Shown piece by piece: positions 16,063-24,094 of a stretch of 43,785 nucleotides of DNA; the first letter of the stretch is position 1; every line of letters starts with the position of its first letter. The position numbers and the translations under genes were made by a program. This DNA comes from an uncultured Rhodospirillales bacterium (GTDB taxonomy: Bacteria; Pseudomonadota; Alphaproteobacteria; Acetobacterales; Acetobacteraceae), in NCBI GenBank assembly GCA_903845065.1, contig CAIMWH010000149.1, positions 1-43,785 of the forward strand, written 5' to 3'. The notes beneath the pieces were generated by a model. That model did no database searches, was not told the DNA's origin, and saw only the letters and a list, made by a program, of their open reading frames with translations.

Positions 16063-17507
16063 ACGCCATCAGCTTCGACAACCGCTACGCCCGCCTGCCC
16101 CCCCGCTTCTTCGCCCCCCGCCCCCCGGCCCCCGTCGCCGCCCCCCGCCTGATCAAATTCAACACCGCCCTCGCCGCCGAACTCGGCCTCGACCCGGACG
16201 CCCCATGGGCCGAAATCTGCGCCGGCAACCTGGTTCCCGAAGGCGCCGAACCCATCGCCCAGGCCTACGCCGGCCACCAGTTCGGCCACTTCACCCCCCA
16301 ACTCGGGGATGGCCGCGCCGTCCTCCTCGGCGAAGTGATCGATCGCGCCGGCCGCCGCCGCGATATCCAGCTCAAAGGCTCCGGCCGCACCGAATTCTCC
16401 CGCGGCGGCGATGGCCGCGCCGCCCTCGGCCCGGTCCTGCGCGAATATCTGGTCGCCGAAGCCATGGCCGCCCTCGGCATCCCCACCACGCGCGCTCTCG
16501 CCGCCGTCGCCACCGGCGAAGCCGTGCGCCGCGAAACCAACCTCCCCGGCGCCGTCCTCACCCGAGTCGCCGCCAGCCACATCCGCGTCGGCACCTTCCA
16601 GTTCTTCGCCGCCCGCGGCGACACCGAAGCCCTCCGCCTCCTCGCCGACCACGCCATCGCCCGGCACGACCCAGCCGCCGCCAGCGCCGAAAACCCCTAT
16701 CGCGCCTTCCTCCAAGGCGTCATCGCCCGCCAGGCCAGCCTGGTCGCCCAATGGCTCCTCGTCGGCTTCATCCACGGCGTGATGAACACGGATAACTGCG
16801 CGGTGTCCGGCGAAACCATCGACTACGGCCCCTGCGCCTTCCTCGACACCTACGAGCCCGGCAAAGTCTTCAGCTCCATCGACCACGGCGGCCGCTACGC
16901 CTACGCCAACCAGCCCCGCATCGCCGCCTGGAACCTCGCCCGCCTCGCCGAATGCCTGCTGCCCCTGCTCGCCGAAAACACCGACGCCGCCGTCGCCATG
17001 GCCCAGGAAGACCTCGCGGAATTCGGCCCCACCTTCGAAGCCGCCTATGAAACCGGCCTGCGCCGCAAACTCGGCCTCTCCCGCAGCATGCCCGATGACA
17101 TGGCCCTCATCGAAGACCTCCTCGAACGCATGGCCACCAACGCAGCCGACTTCACCCTCACCTTCCGCCACCTCAGCGCCGCCGCCGAAACCCCCACCGC
17201 CGACGCCGCAGTCCGCGCCCAATTCGCCAACCCCAACGCCCTAGACGCATGGCTCCCCGTCTGGCGCCAACGCCTGGCCGCCGAAAACACCGCCCCCGCC
17301 CCCCTCATGCGCGCCACCAACCCCGCCATCATCCCGCGCAACCACCGCATCGCGGAAGCCATCGAAGCCGCCGTCACCAATGACGACTTCGCCCCCTTCG
17401 AGGCCCTCCACGCCGCGCTCGCCACACCGTTCGAGGATCACACCAGCCCCTACGCCGCCGCCCCCCGTCCGGAGCAATGCGTCAGTCAGACGTTCTGCGG
17501 CACGTAG
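16059..17507 (+). CDS. selO: Protein adenylyltransferase SelO (YdiU)
   Basis: Pseudokinase-fold AMPylator of 482 residues, the normal length for bacterial SelO (YdiU/UPF0061). It transfers AMP from ATP to protein hydroxyls. Family blocks are in order: AGHQFGHFTPQLGDGRA, IQLKGSGRTEFSRGGDGRA, then NTDN and IDYGP with the metal-binding Asn/Asp, and NPAIIPRNHRIAEAI near the C-terminus. It ends SQTFCGT, with Cys480 third from the end, the position of the redox Cys (Sec in vertebrate SELENOO). Another Cys occurs at 474. NTDNCAV and GPCAF carry Cys where many relatives have Met or aromatic residues. It overlaps the upstream peptidase gene by four bases, suggesting translational coupling. Confidence 0.93.
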   Translation: MNAISFDNRYARLPPRFFAPRPPAPVAAPRLIKFNTALAAELGLDPDAPWAEICAGNLVPEGAEPIAQAYAGHQFGHFTPQLGDGRAVLLGEVIDRAGRRRDIQLKGSGRTEFSRGGDGRAALGPVLREYLVAEAMAALGIPTTRALAAVATGEAVRRETNLPGAVLTRVAASHIRVGTFQFFAARGDTEALRLLADHAIARHDPAAASAENPYRAFLQGVIARQASLVAQWLLVGFIHGVMNTDNCAVSGETIDYGPCAFLDTYEPGKVFSSIDHGGRYAYANQPRIAAWNLARLAECLLPLLAENTDAAVAMAQEDLAEFGPTFEAAYETGLRRKLGLSRSMPDDMALIEDLLERMATNAADFTLTFRHLSAAAETPTADAAVRAQFANPNALDAWLPVWRQRLAAENTAPAPLMRATNPAIIPRNHRIAEAIEAAVTNDDFAPFEALHAALATPFEDHTSPYAAAPRPEQCVSQTFCGT

Positions 17508-17529
17508 CCGTCAAGCAAGGCTCCGCCGG

Positions 17530-17551
17530 CTAAGGGGCCTCCGCCCCTTAG
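17530..17551 (+). terminator. Hairpin in left arm of the MITE-like element, after selO
   Basis: A 9-bp stem CTAAGGGGC/GCCCCTTAG with a CTCC loop lies 22 bases past the selO stop. There is no U-run, so it is not a classical intrinsic terminator. It could still stop or protect the selO transcript. Both strands can form it. Confidence 0.35.
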
Positions 17552-17727
17552 AACCCACTACTTCTCGCGGCTGGGGCGATGGCCTTCAGCTGTGGGGACA
17601 GGCGAAGCCATTCATATATCGCCGGCATGATCGCGCCCGTTTCGTGCAACTGAACGCCTGCGGCGCAAGCGAAGAGCAGCGTCATCACCTGAAGGCCGGC
17701 GCTGCAGCCGCTCAAACGAAATGGGTT

Positions 17728-17747
17728 CTAAGGGGCGAGCCCCTTAG
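17728..17747 (-). terminator. Hairpin in right arm of the MITE-like element, after glmS
   Basis: An 8-bp stem CTAAGGGG/CCCCTTAG with a CGAG loop lies about 25 bases past the glmS stop on the minus strand. It mirrors the hairpin on the selO side and likewise lacks a U-run. A termination or mRNA-stabilising role is inferred from position. Confidence 0.35.
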
Positions 17748-17771
17748 CCGGCGGAGCCTCGCTTTACCGCT

Positions 17772-19595
17772 TCACTCCACCGTCACACTCTTCGCCAGGT
17801 TCCGCGGCTGATCCACATCCGTGCCCTTCAGCACCGCCACATGATACGCCAGCAACTGCACCGGAATGGCATGCAGGATCGGCGCCACGAACGGATCGAC
17901 CTTCGGCAGCACCACCGTCTCCGCCGCGATCCCCTTGAGCTTGGCAGCCCCCTCGGCGTCGCTGAACACGATCACCTGCCCGCCCCGCGCCGCCGCCTCC
18001 TGCAGATTGCTCGCCGTCTTCTCGAACAACGGCCCGGACGGCACGATGGCGATCACCGGCACATTGCGGTCGATCAGCGCGATCGGCCCATGCTTCATCT
18101 CCCCGGCAGCATAGCCCTCGGCATGGATGTAGCTGATTTCCTTCAGCTTCAGCGCCCCTTCGAGCGCAATCGGGAAGCACGAGCCGCGCCCGAGATACAG
18201 CACATCCCGCGCCTCCGCGATCCGTGCCGCGATGCGCTGGATATGCGCGTCATGGTCCAGCACCTCGGCCGCGCGGGACGGCACTTCGAGCAGCGCATCC
18301 GTCATCCGCGCCTCTTCCGCCGCATCGATCGCCCCGCGCGCCCGCGCCATCGCCAGCGCGAAGCACGCCAGCACCGAAAGCTGCGCGGTAAATGCCTTGG
18401 TGCTCGCCACCCCGATCTCCGGCCCCGCGATGGTCTGCAACACCGCGTCCGAAGCGCGGGACATCGTGCTTTCCGGCACATTCACGATGGAGAGAATGTG
18501 CTGCTTCTCGGCCCGCATGTAGTGCAGCGCGGCCATGGTATCGGCCGTCTCGCCGGACTGGCTGACCAGCAGCCCCAGCCCGCCGGCCTGCATCGGCGGA
18601 TTGCGATAGCGGAACTCACTCGCCACATCCGCATCCACCGCCACCCGCGCGATCTGCTCGAACCAGTAGCGCCCCACCAACCCGGCATAGAACGCCGACC
18701 CGCAGGCCGAAATCGTCACCCGCGGGATGGTCGCCAGGTCGAACGGCAACGCCGGCATCACCACCGCCCGCGTCCCCGGATTCACCATCTGGCGCAGCGT
18801 ATCGCCGATTACCGCGGGGTGCTCATGGAGTTCCTTCTCCATGAAATGCCGGTAGTTGCCCTTGCCGACGGCGGCGCCGGACAGCGCGGTGAGCTTGATC
18901 TCGCGCTTCACCTCGGCGCCGGTGGCATCGTGGAACGTCGCGCCATCCCGCGTCACCACCACCCAGTCGCCGTCCCGCAAATACGCGATCCGCCGGGTGA
19001 GCGGCGCCAGCGCCAGCCCGTCCGAACCGACGAACATCTCATGCTCGCCAAACCCCACCGCCAGCGGCGCGCCATGGCAGGCGGCCACCATCAACCCGGG
19101 ATGCCCGGCGAACACCATCGCCAGCGCGTAGGCCCCGTGCAGCCGCCCAAACGCCTCCTCGGCCGCCGCAACCGGCGTGCGCCCGTTCTGCAACAGGTGA
19201 TCCACCAGCTGCACCACCGTCTCGGTATCCGTCTCGGTGACGAAAACCTGGCCGAGCCCCTCAAGTTCCGCGCGCAATTCCGCGTGGTTCTCGATGATCC
19301 CGTTATGCACCACGGCCACCCGGGCGGTGGCATGCGGATGCGCGTTGCCCTCGGTCGGCGCCCCATGCGTCGCCCAGCGCGTGTGGCCCACCCCGGTGGT
19401 GCCATCGAGGGGCTCGCCCTCCAGCACAACCGCGAGATTGCCGAGCTTGCCCGCCGCGCGCCGCCGATCGATCGCGCCGCCCACCAGCGTCGCGATCCCG
19501 GCGCTGTCATAGCCGCGATATTCCAGCCGCCGCAGCGCCTCCAGGATCAGTGGCGCCGCGGGGCGCGCGCCGATAACGCCAACGATGCCGCACAT
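17772..19595 (-). CDS. glmS: Glutamine--fructose-6-phosphate aminotransferase (isomerizing)
   Basis: Cytoplasmic enzyme of 607 residues, full length, making glucosamine-6-phosphate from fructose-6-phosphate and glutamine. This is the first step toward UDP-GlcNAc for peptidoglycan and lipopolysaccharide. The N-terminal class II amidotransferase starts MCGIVGVIG, with Cys2 (Cys1 after Met removal) as nucleophile, and contains GHTRWATHG and VVHNGIIENH. Two SIS domains follow (SACGSAFYAGLVGRYW, SQSGETADT, EGALKLKEISYIHAEGYAAGE). The C-terminus DQPRNLAKSVTVE is the universal GlmS ending. It starts one base after the glmU stop, so the order is glmU-glmS in one operon. No glmS ribozyme sequence is evident upstream. 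Confidence 0.97.
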   Translation of the reverse strand: MCGIVGVIGARPAAPLILEALRRLEYRGYDSAGIATLVGGAIDRRRAAGKLGNLAVVLEGEPLDGTTGVGHTRWATHGAPTEGNAHPHATARVAVVHNGIIENHAELRAELEGLGQVFVTETDTETVVQLVDHLLQNGRTPVAAAEEAFGRLHGAYALAMVFAGHPGLMVAACHGAPLAVGFGEHEMFVGSDGLALAPLTRRIAYLRDGDWVVVTRDGATFHDATGAEVKREIKLTALSGAAVGKGNYRHFMEKELHEHPAVIGDTLRQMVNPGTRAVVMPALPFDLATIPRVTISACGSAFYAGLVGRYWFEQIARVAVDADVASEFRYRNPPMQAGGLGLLVSQSGETADTMAALHYMRAEKQHILSIVNVPESTMSRASDAVLQTIAGPEIGVASTKAFTAQLSVLACFALAMARARGAIDAAEEARMTDALLEVPSRAAEVLDHDAHIQRIAARIAEARDVLYLGRGSCFPIALEGALKLKEISYIHAEGYAAGEMKHGPIALIDRNVPVIAIVPSGPLFEKTASNLQEAAARGGQVIVFSDAEGAAKLKGIAAETVVLPKVDPFVAPILHAIPVQLLAYHVAVLKGTDVDQPRNLAKSVTVE

Positions 19596-19596
19596 G

Positions 19597-20913
19597 TCAT
19601 TTGGCCTTCTTGTGAGCGGCGCGGAATACAGCGGCCCGGCCCGGTTTCACGTCCATCCGCGCCCGCCCGAAGGCCATCGCATCGGCCTCCACATCGGCGG
19701 TGATCACGCTGCCCGCCGTCACGAACGCGCCATCCCCGATCGAAATCGGCGCCACCAGCACGCTGTCGGAACCCACGAACACATTGGCGCCGATGGTGGT
19801 GCGGAACTTGGAGAACCCATCGTAGTTGCAGGTGATGGTCCCCGCCCCGATATTGGTGCCGGCCCCCACCGAGGCATCCCCGATGTAACTGAGATGATTG
19901 GCCTTCACCCCGGCGCCCAGCGTGCTCGCCTTGATCTCCACGAAATTGCCGACATGCGCCGCCGGCCCCACATCCGCCCCCGGCCGCAGCCGCGCGAACG
20001 GCCCGATGATGGCGCCCTGATGCACATGGCAGCCCTCCAGATGGCTGAACGAGCGGATATGCGCCCCGGTCTCGATCCGCACCCCCGGCCCGAACACCAC
20101 GTTGGGCTCCACGATCACATCATTGGCGATCATGGTATCGGTGCAGAACGTCACCGTCTCCGGTGCCACCAGCGTCACGCCGGCCTCCATCGCCGCCTCA
20201 CGCAACCGCCGCTGCACCTCGGCCTCCGCCCGCGCCTGCTCGGCGCGCGAATTGATGCCCAGCAACTCGGATTCGGGCGCCTCAACCGAAGCCACCAGCG
20301 CCCCATCCGCCCGCGCCAGCGTCACCACATCGGTGAGGTAGAATTCCTTCTGCGCGTTGCCGTCCTTCACCGCATGCAACCAGGCCAGCATCCGCCCGGC
20401 ATCCGCGCACAGCACCCCGGCATTACACAGCCCCACCGCCCGCTCGGCCTCGGTCGCGTCCTTGTATTCCACAATCCGCTCGACGAACCCGTCCGCGCCG
20501 ATCACCCGCCCATAGCGCGCCGGATCGCCCGGCCGCATCGCCAGCAGCGCCAGCCCGGCATCCCCCGCGGCGCGCCGATCGAGCAGCCGCCGCAAAGTAT
20601 CCGGCGTAATCAAGGGATTGTCGGCATACAGCACCGCCACCTCGCCATCGCCGAAATACGCCGCCGCCTGCAACGCCGCATGCGCGGTGCCCAGCCGGTC
20701 ATGCTGCACCACCGCCGGCCACGGCGCCGCCTCGCGCCCCACCTGCGCCGTCTCGGGCCCAACCACCACCACGATGCGGTCGAACACCTCTGCACAACTA
20801 TCGATCAAATGGCGCAGCATCGGCTTGCCCGCGATCTTGTGCAGAGTCTTGGGAAGCGACGATTTCATGCGGGTTCCGAACCCGGCAGCCAGGATAACAG
20901 CAGTTGCGCTCAT
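19597..20913 (-). CDS. glmU: Bifunctional UDP-N-acetylglucosamine pyrophosphorylase / GlcN-1-P acetyltransferase
   Basis: Cytoplasmic bifunctional enzyme of 438 residues that acetylates glucosamine-1-phosphate and joins it to UMP to give UDP-GlcNAc. The N-terminal uridylyltransferase shows LAAGFGTRMKSSLPKTLHKI, DRLGTAHA and YADNPLI. The C-terminal left-handed beta-helix shows hexapeptide repeats (IIGPFARLRPGADV, VGNFVEIK) and AGTITCNYDGFSKFRT. ATG 20913 is chosen because GGAGGG lies directly upstream; a GTG at 20925 in frame would precede that site. It is divergent from gph with an 87-bp gap and is followed one base later by glmS, giving a two-gene amino-sugar operon. Confidence 0.96.
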   Translation of the reverse strand: MSATAVILAAGFGTRMKSSLPKTLHKIAGKPMLRHLIDSCAEVFDRIVVVVGPETAQVGREAAPWPAVVQHDRLGTAHAALQAAAYFGDGEVAVLYADNPLITPDTLRRLLDRRAAGDAGLALLAMRPGDPARYGRVIGADGFVERIVEYKDATEAERAVGLCNAGVLCADAGRMLAWLHAVKDGNAQKEFYLTDVVTLARADGALVASVEAPESELLGINSRAEQARAEAEVQRRLREAAMEAGVTLVAPETVTFCTDTMIANDVIVEPNVVFGPGVRIETGAHIRSFSHLEGCHVHQGAIIGPFARLRPGADVGPAAHVGNFVEIKASTLGAGVKANHLSYIGDASVGAGTNIGAGTITCNYDGFSKFRTTIGANVFVGSDSVLVAPISIGDGAFVTAGSVITADVEADAMAFGRARMDVKPGRAAVFRAAHKKAK

Positions 20914-21000
20914 AATGCCCTCCACCGTGGCGGTGTACGCCCGAGTATGTCAAAGACGTGTGAATGACGCACCGTCCCAACTTCGCATGAAAACCCCGGC

Positions 21001-21675
21001 ATGCCCCGCACCCTGATACTCGACCTCGACGGCACGCTCGTCGACTCCGTCCCCGATCTCGCCGCCGCCCTCAACCGCCTGATGACCGCCCGCGGCCTGG
21101 CCGCGTTCTCCCACCCCGAAGTCACCGCCATGGTGGGAGACGGCGCCGCCGCCCTCCTCGCCCGCGCCTTCACCGCCCGCCAGGCCGCGCAGGACCCCGC
21201 CGCCCTCGATGACTTCCTCACCGACTATACCGCCAACGCCGCCGTCGAAACCCAGCCCGTCCCCGGCGTCCCCGAGGGCCTGCACGCCCTCGCCGCCGAT
21301 GGCTGGCGCCTCGCGGTCTGCACCAACAAACCCGAAGCCGCTGCCCGCGCCCTGCTGACCGCACTGGGATTGCATGATATTTTCGCGGCCATCGGCGGCG
21401 GTGACAGCTACCCCGTGCGCAAGCCCAACCCGGCCCACCTGCTCGCTACCCTCGCCGCCGCCGGCGGCACGCCCACCCGCGCGCTGATGGCCGGCGATCA
21501 TCACAATGACGTGGCCGCCGCCAATGCCGCCGGCGTACCCTGCATCTTCGCCGGCTGGGGCTATGGCGCGCGCGAAATGGGCGCCGAAGCCGCCGCCACC
21601 GCGGCCGACTTCAGCGAACTCGTCCGCCTCGCCGAAACACTCCTGGCGCCTCAGGCCGCCGGCGGAACCCGGTAG
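21001..21675 (+). CDS. gph: HAD-superfamily phosphatase, probable phosphoglycolate phosphatase
   Basis: Cytoplasmic HAD hydrolase of 224 residues. Motif I is DLDGTLVDS with Asp8 and Asp10, motif II is VCTNKP, motif III is the Lys in RKPNP, and motif IV is AGDHHNDVAAANAAG. The helical cap between motifs I and II and the overall length fit phosphoglycolate phosphatase, which removes 2-phosphoglycolate formed by DNA repair or oxygenation. HAD substrate ranges overlap, so another small phosphate ester is possible. It is divergent from glmU. Its last 25 bases overlap the 3' end of the convergent sulfotransferase gene. Confidence 0.85.
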   Translation: MPRTLILDLDGTLVDSVPDLAAALNRLMTARGLAAFSHPEVTAMVGDGAAALLARAFTARQAAQDPAALDDFLTDYTANAAVETQPVPGVPEGLHALAADGWRLAVCTNKPEAAARALLTALGLHDIFAAIGGGDSYPVRKPNPAHLLATLAAAGGTPTRALMAGDHHNDVAAANAAGVPCIFAGWGYGAREMGAEAAATAADFSELVRLAETLLAPQAAGGTR

Positions 21676-22517
21676 CGCTCGTCGAACGTATAGCCCCAGG
21701 CGTCCATTTCCGCGGTGCAGGTGTCGCGGAAGATCGTCTTCTGCTCATCCGACCAGCCGGTCTGCTCCAGCGTCAACATCCGCCCGACCGATTCCGAGGC
21801 CAGCACCTGCGGCCGCGCGGTTGCAAACGTCGCCACCATCGTCGCCTTCTGCTCCGCCGTCATCGGCACCAGCCTGGCCACCCCTTCGGCCACCTGCTCC
21901 GGATGATCCACCATGTCCCGGTGCTCGATTTCCATCCAGCTCCCGGCCGGCAAATCCCCACGCAGCCCGCGCCACCCCTGCATGATCCGCACCCAGTCCA
22001 TCGTCTGGTAGGCGATGTCGTGCTTGGGGAACTTCTTCAGCCGGCTGTACACATTCTCGATCGGCCGGCGATACAGGAAGAACGTCGCGAACGGCTGGTC
22101 CAGATGCGACAGCCGCCGCAGGAACGGCAGCATCCCGGGGCTCACCGTCTTGTCGAGCCACACCGTCCCGCCCGACAGCTTGTCGTTCAGTTCAAGCAAC
22201 GCCCGCGCCATCGCGTTCTTCATCTCATCGATCGGCAGGTTGCCAAGGGCATGCCGATCATTGGACGCCGGCCCCTTGTAGATCTTGTAGTGCTGCTCGA
22301 TCACGTTCTCGATCTTGCCGAACATGTCCACCACCTGGCCCTCATGGAACCCAGGCAACCCGGTGGCGCGGCGCAGCGCGAGGGTGAAAATACTGGAGCC
22401 GGAGCGGGGAGACCCGATGATGAACACCCGCTTGGGGGTCACGCCCAGGTCAGCCGCGCCGCCCTGACCAGCCGCAGAATTGACGTCCAAAACAGCCCCC
22501 GCACCACTGAAATCCAA
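21651..22517 (-). CDS. Sulfotransferase family protein
   Basis: Protein of up to 288 residues with the two PAPS-binding signatures of sulfotransferases: the 5'-phosphosulfate loop FIIGSPRSGSSIFTLAL (P-loop at 35-42) and a 3'-phosphate segment LYRRPIENVYSRLKKF (about 149-164). The start is uncertain. TTG 22517 gives the longest frame, but protein-like sequence begins only near residue 27 (TPKRVFIIG), so a shorter start such as the GTG at residue 26 is possible. A good sigma70-like promoter lies just upstream (22567-22594). It follows a PhyH-type dioxygenase gene on the same strand; the acceptor molecule is unknown. The 3' end overlaps gph by 25 bp. Confidence 0.8.
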   Translation of the reverse strand: MDFSGAGAVLDVNSAAGQGGAADLGVTPKRVFIIGSPRSGSSIFTLALRRATGLPGFHEGQVVDMFGKIENVIEQHYKIYKGPASNDRHALGNLPIDEMKNAMARALLELNDKLSGGTVWLDKTVSPGMLPFLRRLSHLDQPFATFFLYRRPIENVYSRLKKFPKHDIAYQTMDWVRIMQGWRGLRGDLPAGSWMEIEHRDMVDHPEQVAEGVARLVPMTAEQKATMVATFATARPQVLASESVGRMLTLEQTGWSDEQKTIFRDTCTAEMDAWGYTFDERYRVPPAA

Positions 22518-22566
22518 GGCCCTGACCGTAGTGGCCCGCAGCTCCGAATGTCAATAGCGACAAGGA

Positions 22567-22594
22567 TTTATCGAATAAAAATCGAAACAGTCAA
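22567..22594 (-). promoter_or_regulatory. Sigma70-like promoter for the sulfotransferase gene
   Basis: Read on the minus strand, TTGACT (22594-22589) is followed after 16 bases by GATAAA (22572-22567). It sits inside a markedly AT-rich patch (about 22550-22610) in an otherwise GC-rich region. The expected start of transcription near 22560 would leave a leader of about 40 bases before the TTG at 22517. This is a motif match only. Confidence 0.45.
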
Positions 22595-22629
22595 GCAAAA
22601 TTGATCGGCAATCGACCACGTCCCTCGCG

Positions 22630-23937
22630 TCAGCTCGCGCCCCCCGGCATGTCCCCGGGCTCGGAGTGCGTGTACACCCCGCTGGCGAACCGATGCTTGC
22701 CATGGTTGTAGATCTGCACGGGCCGGTTTTCGAAATACAACGGCACCAGCCGGCTCGGGCAATAATGCGTCACCACGCTCTTGCGCGTCGTCGCCTTGGA
22801 CACCGGATTGCCGCCATGCACCAGGTCGGCGTGCCAGATCAGCACATCCCCGCGCTTGGCAATGAACGGCTTCTTCGGCATGCCCTGCTGCGCCGTGCGG
22901 TTCTTCAGGGAGTTCACAAACGCGTCAACCTCCGCCGAGGGGAACACATCGTTGTTCATCCGCCGGCAATCATGGATGGTCTTGTATTTCCCCATGTAGA
23001 GGTAGTCGTCCAGCGTGTGGCTGCGCTCATTGTAGAACAACTCGCCCGCCCCCGGCGTCACATCCTCCAGCGCTATCCACGAGGCCACGAAATTGCGCGG
23101 CATCGTGTACGCCACATAGGCGGTATCCTGGTGGCCCGACTGCGCCGACCCCAGCCAGAACCCCAGCGTCTGGGACGCCATCGCCCGGCTTTCGAACACC
23201 AGCGCCATGAAATCGCTGATCGCATCGCTGAAAATGATGTCCCGGATCGCGCCGGACAGAAAATGGATATCGAGCGCCTTGGCCGGATGGTCGTTGAATT
23301 CCTTCAACCATCTGGTCGCCGCGCGTGATTTCACCACCGCGCCGCACTCGAACAACTGCCGCGGCAGCCGCCCGCTATACGCCATCTCCAGTGCCTCCTG
23401 CGCCGCATCGAGGATGGCATCGGGGATCGCATTCTCCAGCACCACATAGCCGCGCTCGATCCACTGCCGCAGCAGCACCGCCTGCGCCTCCGTCACCTGC
23501 CCGATCTCAAGCTTCCCGGCCAGAATGTCCTGCGCATTGGGCAGATCGGGCCACAACCCGCCAAACGGCGACGCCGGCAGCGCCGGGTTGTTGGGGCGCG
23601 GCGCCATCGGGTTGGGCAGAAACGCGCGCGCCTTGCCGAAGCGCTGGTAGTGATCGAACGCATCCGCCGCCCGCCCCTCGGCAATCTCGATCCGCGCGAT
23701 CGGGTAGGACCGCAGATAATACGTCGGATCGAACCCCGCGATCCGCGCCTCGCGCCCCTCGCGCTGCCCGGCCCGGGTGAAATGATGCCAGCCGCTCTTC
23801 CAGTGCCCCGCCTCGATGCCGCGCGCAACATCCGGATAACGCTTGAGATAGAAGGCCTCGTCGAACGAACTCTGTTCGGCGAACGATGCGCCAGCGGGCA
23901 CAACGGGCGGACGATTGGTCTGGACAGTTGCGGACAT
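22630..23937 (-). CDS. PhyH-type (phytanoyl-CoA dioxygenase family) oxygenase with N-terminal YPDV repeats
   Basis: Protein of 435 residues. Residues about 14-105 carry two related units, FDEAFYLKRYPDVARG...HHFTRAGQREGREA and FDPTYYLRSYPIARIE...HYQRFGKARAF, a motif often fused to surface-carbohydrate enzymes. The rest is a PhyH-like Fe(II)/2-oxoglutarate oxygenase: GHQD with His269 and Asp271, distal HG with His374 in LVHGGN, and an Arg in TTRKS for 2-oxoglutarate. The metal triad therefore looks intact. ATG 23937 has a GGGGGGA ribosome site. The 157-bp spacer before it is AT-rich and contains a dyad at 24034-24060. A hydroxylase acting on a surface glycan or lipid is a reasonable guess; the substrate is unknown. 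Confidence 0.8.
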   Translation of the reverse strand: MSATVQTNRPPVVPAGASFAEQSSFDEAFYLKRYPDVARGIEAGHWKSGWHHFTRAGQREGREARIAGFDPTYYLRSYPIARIEIAEGRAADAFDHYQRFGKARAFLPNPMAPRPNNPALPASPFGGLWPDLPNAQDILAGKLEIGQVTEAQAVLLRQWIERGYVVLENAIPDAILDAAQEALEMAYSGRLPRQLFECGAVVKSRAATRWLKEFNDHPAKALDIHFLSGAIRDIIFSDAISDFMALVFESRAMASQTLGFWLGSAQSGHQDTAYVAYTMPRNFVASWIALEDVTPGAGELFYNERSHTLDDYLYMGKYKTIHDCRRMNNDVFPSAEVDAFVNSLKNRTAQQGMPKKPFIAKRGDVLIWHADLVHGGNPVSKATTRKSVVTHYCPSRLVPLYFENRPVQIYNHGKHRFASGVYTHSEPGDMPGGAS

Positions 23938-24033
23938 CGATCCCCCCCTTTGGTATCGTTCCAAACTACGATGACCATCATCGACGGAACAAGGCCGTCT
24001 GGGCGCTATCCGAACAAAAATTTCTTCCGCCTG

Positions 24034-24060
24034 GGTAAATTTTTGATCATAAAGTTTACC
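24034..24060. promoter_or_regulatory. AT-rich dyad, candidate operator upstream of the PhyH gene
   Basis: A near-palindrome with arms GGTAAA (24034-24039) and TTTACC (24055-24060) is centred on TGATCA, with inner T/A tracts that also pair apart from one extra base. It lies about 100 bases upstream of the PhyH-gene ATG in the most AT-rich spacer of the window. It could be a regulator-binding site. No confident -35/-10 pair could be placed around it. Confidence 0.35.
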
Positions 24061-24094
24061 GAAAACCAATCGTTGCGCAGACTCTCGCCGTCGC

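Larger units (their letters stand above)
17510..17767. repeat. 258-bp MITE-like palindromic element between selO and glmS
   Basis: Outer inverted arms 17510-17557 and 17722-17767 match over about 45 bases with few differences. Pairing resumes inward: GCGGCTG and GGCCTTCAG at about 17567-17590 match their complements at about 17683-17712. Each outer arm also contains its own hairpin (CTAAGGGG...CCCCTTAG). The unpaired centre, near CATTCATATATCG, is AT-richer than the surroundings. The element begins 2 bp after the selO stop and ends 4 bp before the glmS stop, filling the convergent gap almost exactly. No open reading frame inside resembles a protein. Confidence 0.85.

Noticed and set aside
17380-17811. 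143-codon plus-strand frame spanning the selO end and the MITE-like element
   Set aside because: It overlaps selO out of frame and continues through the palindrome. The translation has no protein-like pattern.
20948-20953. Perfect TTGACA (minus strand) upstream of glmU
   Set aside because: No acceptable -10 hexamer is found 15-19 bases downstream, so I do not call a promoter.
20914-21000. glmS ribozyme or other metabolite switch near glmU-glmS
   Set aside because: The 87-bp space is too short and shows no recognisable conserved core, and the ribozyme is characteristic of Gram-positives.
23938-24094. Sigma70 promoter for the PhyH gene (TTGGTT near 24066-24071)
   Set aside because: The best -10 candidates match only three of six positions, so only the dyad is reported.
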